Shown: positions 17,607-26,972, counted from the stretch's first letter. The stretch is DNA of 64,000 nucleotides from Ornithinibacillus massiliensis (GCF_018310345.1 NZ_JAGXBY010000001.1:124001-188000); one strand, 5' to 3'. Numbers and translations are program-made. Notes: generated by a model not told the origin, from the sequence alone.

Positions 17607-18791
17607 CTATTGTAATGAAACAAGCTGTAAGCCATGTTCTTGTAAATAGGAAATAATCTCCGGTAGTGCCTCTACGGTTGCTTCGGTCTCATGAAGGAGA
17701 ATAATAGAGCCAGATACGTCTTGTGATTTCACCTGTTGGAGGATGTTGCTGGCATTACGTGATTCCCAATCCTTGGGGTCATTATTCCATAGGACGATCC
17801 GTTGTCCTAATTCACGCGAAAGCTGCTTTGTATCTTCATTCATTTGGCCATATGGCGGGCGGAATAAGGTTACCGCTTCCCCAGTGACAGCCTCTATCAT
17901 TTCGATGGATTGCTGTAGTTCCCCTTTTTGCGTTGCTAAAGAGCTGTTGGCAAAATTAATATGATTCACCGAATGGGTGCCAATCGAGAAGTTATTGTCG
18001 TGGATATACTCCACACTATCCGGATGCTCGTCCATATTGGACCCAATCAAAAAGAACGTCCCACCAGCGCCGAATTCCATTAAGATATCGACAATCTGCT
18101 TCGAATAGTCGGAAGGCCCGTCATCGAACGTAAGGGCAACCATTCCCTCATCAAGCCCCGAGGAAATCTCCGCATTTAATGCGACTGCAGGAATCGCCCT
18201 TTCTCCCTCCGAGGTCATCGAATCCCCAGGTAGCATGGTCTCAGGCTTCGGCTCTTCTTGTATAGGCTGTTCTGGCGTTTCTTCCTGTTTTTCTGAGTCT
18301 GCATTCACATTGGTAAAAATCGCGTGGCAAGTAAAGGAAGACAAGATAGCAAGTAGTAAAATGAAAGTAGCAGTAAGTGGCCAAGGAAGTTTGCTTTGTT
18401 TTCGCTGCTTTCGGGAACCGGAGAAGCTAGTTTCCTGTTTAAATGCTAGATTACGAGATAAAAAGGCTAGCTCCTCCAATTGTTCGGTAGATTCCGCATG
18501 CTGAATCTGTGTAAGCTGTTCTGCATAACGCTTGGAACAAATAAAACCCAAATTCTTGCTTTCGTTACGATACGTCTGGGTGATGTGACTTTGACGATGG
18601 GTCGTTTCCCATGATAGCTGGTAGAAGTACCCTTTTGAAAAATCAGTAATGGCTTGCAGCCGAATTGCTGTCTCCCGGTCTACTTGCCAGTAATATGTAG
18701 TCTTCTCGTTGGCATGAAGCATGATATGTAAATAGTGTGTATCACCCTGCTTATGAATACGGATCAACTGGAGCAGCTTAACTTGATGCAC
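17607..18791 (-). CDS. Membrane-anchored polysaccharide deacetylase (NodB domain)
   Basis: About 394 residues. A cytosolic N-terminal domain of ~130 residues precedes a membrane segment (~140-160), a Glu/Pro-rich linker, then a NodB domain with ALTFDDGPSD (catalytic and metal Asp, ~222), HSVNHINF (metal His pair), FRPPYGQ and the final LLHE. It should remove acetyl groups from peptidoglycan or another wall glycan on the outer face. GTG 18791 fits AGGGGG six bases upstream better than the ATG six bases earlier. It probably heads the operon with the M23 peptidase and bactofilin. Confidence 0.87.
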   Translation of the reverse strand: MHQVKLLQLIRIHKQGDTHYLHIMLHANEKTTYYWQVDRETAIRLQAITDFSKGYFYQLSWETTHRQSHITQTYRNESKNLGFICSKRYAEQLTQIQHAESTEQLEELAFLSRNLAFKQETSFSGSRKQRKQSKLPWPLTATFILLLAILSSFTCHAIFTNVNADSEKQEETPEQPIQEEPKPETMLPGDSMTSEGERAIPAVALNAEISSGLDEGMVALTFDDGPSDYSKQIVDILMEFGAGGTFFLIGSNMDEHPDSVEYIHDNNFSIGTHSVNHINFANSSLATQKGELQQSIEMIEAVTGEAVTLFRPPYGQMNEDTKQLSRELGQRIVLWNNDPKDWESRNASNILQQVKSQDVSGSIILLHETEATVEALPEIISYLQEHGLQLVSLQ

Positions 18792-19291
18792 GATCATCCC
18801 CCTTTCTAATCAAGTGTTAGTCCTAATCCAGTATGTAGCGCCTTCCTTTTCATAAATGCACTTCTATTGTATCGGCATAGGTTCTTTTAAAATGAAGTAA
18901 GACGTTATGTCACTGTAGGAAGGCCTAGTAAATGCCTAAGATACTAGGCATCCCAGTAGGGAAATATAGAATTCTCTAAGTTCATTGTAAATATATGTCG
19001 ATGAATGTCAATGGATAACCGTGTGTTGGGGGTAAATACAAAAGCGGGGACAGTTATGATAGATACTTAAAATTAGTGAATAGCGATTCCTTATCAAACA
19101 ATTCTAGAGCGATCGCAACTCTTCTACCTCATGTAACCATAGTATTTCAGCCATTATAATCTCCTAATTACCATATCATGAAATTTTTTCCATAAATATT
19201 ATTGACACACTTATATTATACGTCATATAATATGTGCAGAAAGTATATTATATGACGTATAATATTATAAATTAAAAATGGAGGTGTTTCC
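18792..19291. other. Intergenic region before the PadR operon
   Basis: No gene was recognised in the first 400 bases. The last 100 contain the promoter and operator of the padR-like gene. The stretch also holds the upstream region of the divergent deacetylase operon. Confidence 0.5.
19202..19264 (+). promoter_or_regulatory. PadR operon promoter with perfect 19-bp inverted-repeat operator
   Basis: A -35 TTGACA (19202-19207) is followed at 17-18 bases by ATATAAT. The left operator arm TATTATACGTCATATAATA (19214-19232) covers the -10, and its exact reverse complement lies at 19246-19264 across a 13-base spacer. Each arm is itself nearly palindromic. Such dyads just before a padR gene are expected autoregulatory sites. 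Confidence 0.8.
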
Positions 19292-19612
19292 ATGTCATTC
19301 CAGCTGGGTTCCTCATTACTTGATGCATGTGTTCTTGCCGTATTGGCGAGAGAGGATGCATATGGTTATTCTCTTACTCAGCAGGTGCGTGAGATTATGG
19401 ATATATCAGAATCGACACTTTACCCTGTACTGCGTAGATTGCAAAAGAAAGAATATTTAACAACCTATGACCAGCCATACCAAGGCAGAAACCGCAGATA
19501 TTACCGAATCACAGAAAGCGGTATGGAAAAGCATAAAGAATTGACTCAAGAGTGGGTGGAATATAAACAAAAAATTGATTCTGTTTTATTAGGAGGTAAG
19601 AATGATGAGTAA
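19292..19612 (+). CDS. PadR family transcriptional regulator
   Basis: 106 residues. It has a winged-helix domain with LLDACVLAVLAREDAYGYSLTQQVRE and the hallmark STLYPVLRRLQKKEYL, then RNRRYYRITESG, followed by a short C-terminal dimerisation helix. PadR proteins repress their own promoter until a ligand or partner relieves them. GGAGGTG stands eight bases before the ATG. It overlaps the DUF1700 gene by 11 bases and belongs to a PadR-DUF1700-DUF4097 operon, a common arrangement in Firmicutes whose signal is mostly unknown. Confidence 0.93.
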   Translation: MSFQLGSSLLDACVLAVLAREDAYGYSLTQQVREIMDISESTLYPVLRRLQKKEYLTTYDQPYQGRNRRYYRITESGMEKHKELTQEWVEYKQKIDSVLLGGKNDE

Positions 19613-20204
19613 AGACGAGTATCTAAAGAAACTACGGTTGAAAATCAAAAAGCTACCAAAACAAGAAATAGAAGAAGCCATCAATTATTATCAAGAATAT
19701 TTTGAGGAAGCAGGAGAGGAAAATACAGCCTCTGTTATTGCCAGATTGGGCTCCCCGTCCACTGTTGCTTCACAGATTTTAGCTGATTATGCGGTGAAAG
19801 ACTTAGGTACGGATCATGATTCAACGAAAAAAAGCTTTTCTGCAATTTGGTTCATTATACTGGCAATACTAGCTTCACCAATCGCATTGCCTTTGTTAGC
19901 TGTCGTCATTATCTTTGCACTTACCTTGATTTTAGTATGTGGGGTGACGGTTCTTACGTTATTTGTTTTTGTGATTGGGTTACCTATTTCGGGACTTGTC
20001 AGTACCATATCTGGGATTGCAGTATTCTTTCAGCATTGGCAAACATCGATATTCTTTATTGGCCTCGGTTTAATTGCATTTGGAATAGGAATGCTGTTAT
20101 ATTCCCCAATTGTATATTTCTCCAAAAAGGTTAGCTCTGGTTTAGTGAAATTACTAAAAGGGCTAGTGGACAAAATCACACACCGAAGCAAGGAGGCGAG
20201 ATAA
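19602..20204 (+). CDS. DUF1700 family membrane protein
   Basis: 200 residues. The N-terminal ~75 form a helical domain (KDEYLKKLRLKIKKLPKQEIEEAINYYQEYFEEAG, with RLGSPSTVASQIL), typical of DUF1700/HAAS-like modules. The rest carries about four membrane segments. It overlaps padR by 11 bases and abuts the DUF4097 gene (stop and start adjacent). The family is thought to act with PadR and DUF4097 in envelope sensing, a view based on conserved neighbourhood. ATG 19605 is an equally good start. Confidence 0.88.
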   Translation: MMSKDEYLKKLRLKIKKLPKQEIEEAINYYQEYFEEAGEENTASVIARLGSPSTVASQILADYAVKDLGTDHDSTKKSFSAIWFIILAILASPIALPLLAVVIIFALTLILVCGVTVLTLFVFVIGLPISGLVSTISGIAVFFQHWQTSIFFIGLGLIAFGIGMLLYSPIVYFSKKVSSGLVKLLKGLVDKITHRSKEAR

Positions 20205-21170
20205 ATGAAAAGATCAAAAAATCGCATCAAAATAATTGGGAGCGGATTTATTGTATTAGGCATCTTTCTTGCAGCTATAGGCCTTATTGCTGGGACGAAG
20301 TTTGCGATAATTCATACTAGTGATGGGTTTAAAGCAATAGGTGAAAGTGACCGGCTAAAGGAAGAATTCTCATTAAATGAATTTAAGCTTATCAACATCG
20401 ATCTTACTGATGCGGATGTAGAGGTTATTCCTTCAACTGAATACAAATTAGAGATTGAAAGAATGGAGATTACGGAAATAGCTCACACCGTAGAAAATGA
20501 TGTGCTTAGCATTAGCGATACTTCGAAATCTTGGTTTCGATTTAGTATGAATCTAGGTGTCTTTATCGATAAAACAACCGTTAAACTCTATATACCGGAG
20601 GATGCTGAATTAGTAGATGCCACGATATCTAGTGATTTTGGCAGTATACAAATAGAAGGAATAGCAGCAGAACATTGGAATGTTCAATCTACAGATGGCG
20701 ATGTAGTGATAAGTGATATTCAATCGAATAGCTTAATAGTTGAAAATAAGTTCGGCGATTTAACAGCCTCTAATGTGAACACACAGGAATTAAAGGTTGA
20801 AATGAGTGATGGTACTGCAGATTTAGAGTCTATTGATGCCATGAATACGAGCGTGAACAATTTGTATGGTGACACTTACTACAAAAATTTTACAAGTCAT
20901 GGGGCTAAATTAGAGAGCGTAGATGGGGATATAGGCATTCACGGAGTGCTTCTCGGCGAGACCATAATTGAAAGTAAATTTGGAAGTGTTAACTTACAAT
21001 TGGAAAATAAAGAATCCGAGCTGAGTTATACCATTGAGTCTACATTTGGCGAGGTTTCAGTGAATGATAGCGAATTTAATTCAAAAGCATCCCAATCTGT
21101 TGAAACGGATAATAAATTGGAAGTTAGCTCAACAGATGGTGATATAGACGTTATATTTAAAGGAAACTAG
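20205..21170 (+). CDS. DUF4097 beta-strand-repeat protein
   Basis: 321 residues with one N-terminal membrane anchor (~8-30) and an extracytoplasmic domain. The latter has repeating short motifs of the type S(T/V)DGD and (K/T)FG(D/S/E) (e.g. VQSTDGDVVISD, VENKFGDLTASN, LESVDGDIGIHG, ESKFGSVNLQ, STFGEVSVND), the signature of DUF4097/adhesin-like beta-helices. It is the third gene of the PadR operon, and AAGGAGG precedes its ATG. It is likely anchored outside the cell with the DUF1700 protein; no enzymatic residues are evident. Confidence 0.88.
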   Translation: MKRSKNRIKIIGSGFIVLGIFLAAIGLIAGTKFAIIHTSDGFKAIGESDRLKEEFSLNEFKLINIDLTDADVEVIPSTEYKLEIERMEITEIAHTVENDVLSISDTSKSWFRFSMNLGVFIDKTTVKLYIPEDAELVDATISSDFGSIQIEGIAAEHWNVQSTDGDVVISDIQSNSLIVENKFGDLTASNVNTQELKVEMSDGTADLESIDAMNTSVNNLYGDTYYKNFTSHGAKLESVDGDIGIHGVLLGETIIESKFGSVNLQLENKESELSYTIESTFGEVSVNDSEFNSKASQSVETDNKLEVSSTDGDIDVIFKGN

Positions 21171-21356
21171 ATGCTAGAACTTTGACAACAGCCTATGGCT
21201 CAGACTTTTTCGTACATCGCAAAGTGAGTGCCTTAGGCTATTCTTATCCTTTAGGGGGAAAATCACGTTGAGTACACTTATAGAAAGAGTAAAAGGTAAA
21301 TAGTATTAGGAAATTACAAGTATTATAGGATAATAAATAATAACCAGGAGCAAAAA

Positions 21357-22754
21357 GTGAATAAAATTACATTTTTCTTCCTTACTACTGCAGCTATCCT
21401 TGTTGTTCTAATAGTATGGCATCCTAACAAGGAACAGCAGCAGGATATTTATGTGGCACAAGATGGAAATGACGAGTATGATGGATCAAAATCAAAGCCT
21501 TTTCGTACACTGAAGAAGGCTGCATCCGTAGCGAAGGCGGGGACAACGGTCCATATACGTGAGGGAATCTATCGGGAGCAGCTCATTGTTCAGCATAGTG
21601 GTACGAAGTCAAAAGAGATTATCTTCCAACCTTATCAAAACGAAAAGGTAATTTTGAGTGGAGAAAATCTTACAAGTGAGGAAGGGGATACTTCCATCAT
21701 TTCGATAGACAATAAACACTATGTGACGATTAGTGGCTTAGTCATCCAGGATTTAACGACTGATTTATCAGATGAGACCGTTATAGGGATATTTGTGATA
21801 GGCTCAAGCAGTCATATAACACTAGACCATAATCATGTAAGGCATATTGAAACCCATGCAGATGATGGGAATGGTCACGGTATTGCGGTATATGGAGAAG
21901 GCGCCATGAAAGATATCACGATTACAAACAATACGGTAGAGGACCTTATGCTTGGAGCAAGTGAGGCGCTCGTTATGAACGGAAATATTGATGGGTTTAT
22001 AATCGACCATAACATAGTGCGAAGGAATAACAATATCGGGATTGATCTAATTGGCTATGAAGGTGTCTCCTCGGATAAAGAAGCGGACTATGTACGTAAT
22101 GGAGTTGTCTCCCATAATACCGTATATGACATTTCCACCTATGGAAATCCAGCATATGGCAAAGAGTATAGTGCTGGCGGGATTTATGTTGATGGTGGAA
22201 AAGATATAACGATTAAGGAGAATACCATTTACCATAGTGACATCGGAATTGAAGCTACCTCCGAGCATAAAGGGAAATATGCGGAGAACATCGAGATACT
22301 AAACAATACCATCTATGAAAACCACTACACCGGTATATCAATAGGCGGGTATGATGAAGAACGCGGCGGGACGATCCATTCCCAAATATCAGGTAATATA
22401 ATATATCGAAATGATACAAAAGGGCTTGACGGTGGACAGTTAATGATCCAGCATGATGTAAGAGACAATACGATTGAGAAAAATATACTAACAGCAGGCC
22501 CTAATCGTCAATTTATCGTAAATTATTTCACCACCAATGAAAAGAACGAGCTAAGCCATAATGTGTTTCATAAGGAGACAGGAGAAGATGGGATATGGAT
22601 TTGGAAAGATGAAGAATACCATTCATTCGCGGCCTTCAAAGAAGCTTCTACTAGTGATAAGGAAACGAGTTACATCGATCCAGGCTATGTCGATTCAGAT
22701 AGTTATGATTTCCGATTAAAGGAGGATTCCCCCGCTAGAGAAATTGTTGAGTAA
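21357..22754 (+). CDS. Secreted right-handed beta-helix protein (pectate-lyase-like)
   Basis: 465 residues. There is an N-terminal signal anchor (~5-23). Then comes IYVAQDGNDEYDGSKSKPFRTLKKAASVAKAGTTVHIREGIYRE, the entry motif of DUF1565/PL9-type right-handed beta-helices, followed by many NxTI-type rungs (ITNNTVEDL, ITIKENTIYH, IEILNNTIYE). It could be a polysaccharide lyase or simply a binding scaffold; no catalytic set can be fixed by eye. GTG 21357 has CAGGAG upstream. A standalone gene, 187 bases after the PadR operon. Confidence 0.83.
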   Translation: MNKITFFFLTTAAILVVLIVWHPNKEQQQDIYVAQDGNDEYDGSKSKPFRTLKKAASVAKAGTTVHIREGIYREQLIVQHSGTKSKEIIFQPYQNEKVILSGENLTSEEGDTSIISIDNKHYVTISGLVIQDLTTDLSDETVIGIFVIGSSSHITLDHNHVRHIETHADDGNGHGIAVYGEGAMKDITITNNTVEDLMLGASEALVMNGNIDGFIIDHNIVRRNNNIGIDLIGYEGVSSDKEADYVRNGVVSHNTVYDISTYGNPAYGKEYSAGGIYVDGGKDITIKENTIYHSDIGIEATSEHKGKYAENIEILNNTIYENHYTGISIGGYDEERGGTIHSQISGNIIYRNDTKGLDGGQLMIQHDVRDNTIEKNILTAGPNRQFIVNYFTTNEKNELSHNVFHKETGEDGIWIWKDEEYHSFAAFKEASTSDKETSYIDPGYVDSDSYDFRLKEDSPAREIVE

Positions 22755-22910
22755 TGTCCTAGGTATGGTCATGACCTAATTTTTATAGATTTGTACGGCT
22801 ATTAATCTAATTAATTTGTTATAAGCCCGGTGCTTTTATTGGAGCCTACCCGAGCATAGCAATTAGGGATTATATCCAAGGAGCACTATCATTACTATCG
22901 TGAAATGGAA

Positions 22911-22946
22911 AGGAGAATCTGGCCTACTGGAGATTCTCCTACTTTC
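22911..22946. terminator. Hairpin between convergent genes
   Basis: A perfect 10-bp stem, AGGAGAATCT (22911-22920) with AGATTCTCCT (22931-22940), has a 10-base loop. T-rich sequence (ACTTTCATTTTG) follows on the plus strand and a weaker TTTCC run on the minus strand. It probably ends both the beta-helix gene and the DUF2935 gene. Confidence 0.6.
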
Positions 22947-22952
22947 ATTTTG

Positions 22953-23741
22953 TTATTTAGTAGGATCACAATCGGGAGGGGGATTATTAGTAGATTCAGC
23001 TAGTTTATTCAAATAATAGCATTCTTCTCTATACATATGATCTGCCATCAGTGCAGAGAAGGTACTTAATACTGTATCAGATAATTCCATTTCCTCCACT
23101 TCATGAAGAAATGTGCGGAATAGGTTGATCTCCACCTCTACATCATTATTAAATCTTTTCAAGGCTGGAAAGGTTGTGATATTCGCCCGCAAATAACCAG
23201 TTAGTTCAACAGCTTTTAAATAGAATTGTTCAAAGTGCTTCGCAAACTCCTGACTCTTTTCCTTTAAGCGCTTCTCCACACCATCTAGCTCATCATTAAT
23301 CGCACCAGCATGGCCCGAGGCATCGGCTAGCCAGATTAAGTGGTGGTGTAATTCATGAAAGATAGGAGCAGGTTTGCCCTCCTTTAAATAGCTTATTACT
23401 AAAACATATTCATCTAATTCATTCACCATATGGTTGATAAAGGTTGGTGACAGATGAATGCCAATGTCCCCAGTTAAATGCCTTTTGATGATGGAAAGCT
23501 TAAACTCCCTCATTTTCTTTGTAATCGTCTCTGCTTCCATTGTAAAGGCGATAACATTATGGTTGGATAGCTGTTCTGTCTGTTCCAATAAGGCTTCGTA
23601 TGTATCCATAAACTCTTTTGCTTGCACAATGTCCTTCTCCTCTGAAGGATAGAGTGAATCATGTATAAACCGTGCATGATCATGTAGTACCCTCAGCCAA
23701 AATCGATGCTCGAATGAAGCACTCTCTAAATAATTCTTCAA
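22953..23741 (-). CDS. DUF2935 family protein (ferritin-like, metal-binding)
   Basis: 262 residues, mostly helical. It starts with SASFEHRFWLRVLHDHARFIHDSL, and a second half carries INLFRTFLHEVEEME and ADHMYREECYYL, the E..H signature of the two ferritin-like halves in DUF2935. The family is common in Bacilli and Clostridia; structures show bound metal but no clear function. It faces rlmH divergently. Confidence 0.85.
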   Translation of the reverse strand: MKNYLESASFEHRFWLRVLHDHARFIHDSLYPSEEKDIVQAKEFMDTYEALLEQTEQLSNHNVIAFTMEAETITKKMREFKLSIIKRHLTGDIGIHLSPTFINHMVNELDEYVLVISYLKEGKPAPIFHELHHHLIWLADASGHAGAINDELDGVEKRLKEKSQEFAKHFEQFYLKAVELTGYLRANITTFPALKRFNNDVEVEINLFRTFLHEVEEMELSDTVLSTFSALMADHMYREECYYLNKLAESTNNPPPDCDPTK

Positions 23742-23949
23742 ATGACCTCACCCCCTTTTTCTTCATCCATTTCATTGTATTCGCTATGTGGGGGGATTAT
23801 TAACTAAATATTAACGAAGCATTTACGAATCAATCCCATGTAGGGTATGGGAAATTAAATACACCATTTAGAAGACAGGTCGAGAAGTGTGAAAACAGGC
23901 TGGATTTGATACACTAATGAAGACAGCACGCGAAAAGGACGGGAAATTA

Positions 23950-24429
23950 ATGAAAATAACAATTATATCGGTTGGAAAATTAAAAGAGAAGTATTTAAAG
24001 CAAGGTATCGCGGAGTATATGAAGCGATTGTCTGCCTATGCCAAGGTGGATATTGTGGAGGTAGCGGATGAGAAGGCGCCTGAGAATATGAGCGAAGCGG
24101 AAATGGAAGAAGTGAAGCGCAAGGAAGGCGAACGGATTCTTTCCCATGTGCAGCAGGATACGTATGTGATTACATTGGAGATTAATGGCAAGATGATCAG
24201 CTCGGAACAACTGGCGGATAAGATGGATCAGCTAGCTACTTATGGGAAGAGTAAGATTGCGTTTTTGATTGGTGGGTCACTTGGGATTAGTGAGGCGGTG
24301 CAGAAGCGGAGTGATTATGCGCTGTCCTTTTCGAAGATGACGTTTCCTCATCAGTTGATGCGGTTGGTTCTACTTGAACAGGTTTATCGGGGGTTTAGGA
24401 TTATTAGGGGGGAGCCTTATCATAAGTGA
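23950..24429 (+). CDS. rlmH: 23S rRNA pseudouridine1915-N3-methyltransferase RlmH
   Basis: 159 residues, the standard length. SPOUT-type SAM-dependent methyltransferase that modifies pseudouridine 1915 in helix 69 of 23S rRNA. It shows the start [20 protein letters not shown], the SAM knot with [10 protein letters not shown] and the conserved C-terminus [29 protein letters not shown] 23950 has AAAGGACGGG upstream; the frame is open from 23917. In staphylococci the 3' end of this gene (orfX) is the SCC integration site; here an AT-rich accessory island starts right behind it. Confidence 0.97.
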   Translation: MKITIISVGKLKEKYLKQGIAEYMKRLSAYAKVDIVEVADEKAPENMSEAEMEEVKRKEGERILSHVQQDTYVITLEINGKMISSEQLADKMDQLATYGKSKIAFLIGGSLGISEAVQKRSDYALSFSKMTFPHQLMRLVLLEQVYRGFRIIRGEPYHK

Positions 24430-24506
24430 ATGGGGTTTTTTCTTAGATACAAAGATTGATTATGATTAAAGTATTAATTCTGGGAGTTTAAATGAATGGA
24501 GGTAAG

Positions 24507-26237
24507 ATGATAAATATGCAATTTTCTATTTCACTGGAGAGGATTCAAACCGATGCTGTTAAATGGTCAATAGATAAAAAGGATTATAAGACTCATAATT
24601 CATTATTAGAATGCAGTGCACAAAAATATTTGGATTATCTATATTCAAATTCACTTTACCTTGCAACAGAGAACCCTTCCTTAATTAATTCAGTTTCATA
24701 TATAGCACAAAAATACGTCAACTGTATAGTGAAAGTTGACGTATTAGATATACAAACTGAAATCAATTTAATAGAGTCTCAAATGATTGAGTCTTTATTT
24801 ATTCCTAAAAATATAGATTGTGGTATTAAGGAAAATATATATGTTATTTTAAAGAGCCTTTGTAATAAATATAAAGTCGAGCTTAGAAACTTAATCTCAA
24901 AATATTCTAGAGAGCACTTATTGAAGGTTTTCTATACTAATGCTAGTGTTATTAGTTATATTTCGGCACAATCTCGTTATTGGAAGCCAACAGGTGAGAT
25001 TGATAAAAATTATATTAACTTAATTTCTGAAACGTTTAATGCGATTTATAAGTTTAATAGTGTCTTAGTTAATAATTTCCTGGGAAGTGAGAAAAAATCT
25101 TATGAATATTTAATTCATTTTATCTTAAATAGCTCTGTAGAATTTCAAAATATCGATGACGAGATAGCTGATATTGAAGGGATTCTAAAAATCACTAGAT
25201 TACTAATTTCTACAGAACAGTTATTAAGAAATATTTCCTTTATATATAAATCAAAAGGTACTATTAATATAGAAAACAATCAAATATATTTAAATGGCCC
25301 ATTGAATGAAAAACTTAATAGTTACTTTAATTTAGATAATGAAAATATAATTAATCTCCAAAGCGAAAAAATTAATAATATATATAGAGAGTTTGAAAAG
25401 AAAAGGGGATATTCACCGTTTCTTTTGGAAGAATATTTGTTTAAGTTTGAAGAGAAATTTCTTGAAACAAGAACGTTCTCGACATTAATTGAAGATAAAG
25501 CATTAATTTTTGATATATTTTCAAAAACAAATCAACCAGAACAAGCCATAAAAAATATGTTAGAAGATTTGTCTTTAATTCCAATTAATGAAAAAGATAT
25601 TTATACGCAAGCTTTTAGCAATGATAACAGACTGTTTAGAACACCATTAATAAAAATATCTAATTACTACCTAATTTCGTATTTTATTTTAAGTGAATCC
25701 TCCTCTTACTTTAGATATAGAATACTTAAAAATGAAATTCGAAATAAATTAGATAAGAAATTGGTTAATTTAGTTAAAGAGGATTTTAATGAATTGAATT
25801 TAATTGACTTGAAAAATAAATTAGAGAACTCAAATATTCCAGGAGATATTAACTTTGAATTTAATAAGAATTCGGAATGTAAGCACTTATTCGAGAATAA
25901 GAAAGGGTTACCTCAAGAAATAGATGGGTATTTCATAAAGAATAATAAATTGTATCTTATTGAATTGAAAAATAAGGATTTGCATAAAAGTTTGAACGAT
26001 ATAAGCAAAAGTGTAAAAAATACTCAATCTCACTTAAGGAGTCTAAATATGTTAAAGAAAGTTATTCAACAAAATAAATCTCTTATGCAAGATGTTTTAG
26101 GTGGTGAATTTTCAGAAGTTAAAATTTTTTTAACTCATAAATTCCCTCACTTTTTAGATGGTAGTTATGATGAGGAAAATGAAGTTACTATATGTTCTTT
26201 TAAAGACTTACTAAATTATTGCGATAAAATCTTATAA
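24507..26237 (+). CDS. Unknown protein with C-terminal PD-(D/E)XK-like nuclease motif
   Basis: About 576 residues, AT-rich coding. Residues 1-430 are helical with no motif recognised. Near the C-terminus GLPQEIDGYFIKNNKLYLIELKNKDLHKSL has the Asp ... E-L-K spacing of a PD-(D/E)XK nuclease core (Asp ~476, ELK ~489-491), followed by a helix and CSFKDLLNY. A restriction-like or defence nuclease is the best guess. Single gene, 78 bases behind rlmH. ATG 24507 lies four bases after GGAGGT; ATG 24492 and 24516 are alternatives. Composition sharply lower in GC than rlmH, consistent with acquired DNA. Confidence 0.7.
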   Translation: MINMQFSISLERIQTDAVKWSIDKKDYKTHNSLLECSAQKYLDYLYSNSLYLATENPSLINSVSYIAQKYVNCIVKVDVLDIQTEINLIESQMIESLFIPKNIDCGIKENIYVILKSLCNKYKVELRNLISKYSREHLLKVFYTNASVISYISAQSRYWKPTGEIDKNYINLISETFNAIYKFNSVLVNNFLGSEKKSYEYLIHFILNSSVEFQNIDDEIADIEGILKITRLLISTEQLLRNISFIYKSKGTINIENNQIYLNGPLNEKLNSYFNLDNENIINLQSEKINNIYREFEKKRGYSPFLLEEYLFKFEEKFLETRTFSTLIEDKALIFDIFSKTNQPEQAIKNMLEDLSLIPINEKDIYTQAFSNDNRLFRTPLIKISNYYLISYFILSESSSYFRYRILKNEIRNKLDKKLVNLVKEDFNELNLIDLKNKLENSNIPGDINFEFNKNSECKHLFENKKGLPQEIDGYFIKNNKLYLIELKNKDLHKSLNDISKSVKNTQSHLRSLNMLKKVIQQNKSLMQDVLGGEFSEVKIFLTHKFPHFLDGSYDEENEVTICSFKDLLNYCDKIL

Positions 26238-26293
26238 AATTACAATTTAGATACATTTAGACATGACACGAAGATACATTTTTACTATAAGCA

Positions 26294-26638
26294 TTAAATT
26301 CGAGCCTTTAATCTGAGATAAAGTGTCTTCACAACCTTTATCTCCAGTGATTCAGCAGCATTTGTTAATGCATAAGAAACTCGCCCTTTAGTAGAAACAT
26401 AGTTTTTCAAATTGTCTTCATGTAATGCCTCGACTTCCTTTAGCACTGTTTGGATCTTATTTCTACTATCTAGTAAATGAGATAGTCTGAAGTAGTCATT
26501 GCATTCAATGGAATCAACTATCTCATCAATAATTTTTTCATTTTCATTTAATAAAGATTGATAGATTGTTTTAATCTCTGGGATAGAAACTCCTTTCCCA
26601 TTAATCAATTCATGATTCAGCCATAAGTTCTTCTGCAT
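26294..26638 (-). CDS. Hypothetical protein, downstream partner of a small gene pair
   Basis: 114 residues, helical, no family recognised. Strong AGGAGG nine bases before the ATG. Its start overlaps the end of the upstream gene at 26617 by 22 bases, indicating translational coupling. Polar and charged throughout, so probably cytosolic. Small coupled gene pairs like this inside defence islands can be toxin-antitoxin or phage-derived modules, but nothing in the sequence proves it. Confidence 0.6.
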   Translation of the reverse strand: MQKNLWLNHELINGKGVSIPEIKTIYQSLLNENEKIIDEIVDSIECNDYFRLSHLLDSRNKIQTVLKEVEALHEDNLKNYVSTKGRVSYALTNAAESLEIKVVKTLYLRLKARI

Positions 26639-26877
26639 AATAAAATTCCTCCTAAATGATATTGGATAATCCTAATTAGCTGTTGAAGTGGTGATAACTT
26701 GAGTGTTAACTTCAATACCATTCCATCTGACTTACTTTTCATAGTCAGAATGAGTCCATCATCCTCGAGTTTTGATAGATTAACCTTTTGAATGTCATAC
26801 TTCACTAAAAACTTTGCAGGGATCCATTTGTTTAGCTTCTTAGCTTCAATTAGAATCTTGACCAATGAGTTGTTCAT
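26617..26877 (-). CDS. Hypothetical small protein, upstream member of the pair
   Basis: About 86 residues. Lys/Leu-rich, with an apparent winged-helix-like layout (ILIEAKKLNKWIPAKFLVKYDIQKVNLSKLEDDGLILTMKS resembles helix-helix-wing order), so a small DNA-binding protein is possible. ATG 26877 is chosen because AAAGGAGG lies eight bases upstream. It overlaps the following gene at 26638. A strong minus-strand hairpin with T tract stands upstream (26934-26972). Confidence 0.5.
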   Translation of the reverse strand: MNNSLVKILIEAKKLNKWIPAKFLVKYDIQKVNLSKLEDDGLILTMKSKSDGMVLKLTLKLSPLQQLIRIIQYHLGGILLCRRTYG

Positions 26878-26933
26878 CTTCATTCCTCCTTTCATAGTGG
26901 CTCCTCTCACCACGCATGTCGTCTCTGTAACGC

Positions 26934-26972
26934 AAAAAACCGTTATCTATCCAAATGGATAAACAACGGTTT
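26934..26972 (-). terminator. Hairpin with T tract in the leader of the small gene pair
   Basis: AAACCGTTATCTATCC (26937-26952) and GGATAAACAACGGTTT (26957-26972) pair at 14 of 16 positions around an AAAT loop. On the minus strand the stem is followed by a six-T run. It lies upstream of the minus-strand gene pair and no other minus-strand gene is visible to its right, so it looks like a leader terminator rather than the end of a gene. Confidence 0.6.

Noticed and set aside
24400..24440. SCC attachment site at the rlmH end
   Set aside because: The 3' end resembles the staphylococcal site only as far as rlmH is conserved. No second copy and no ccr gene were found in the window.
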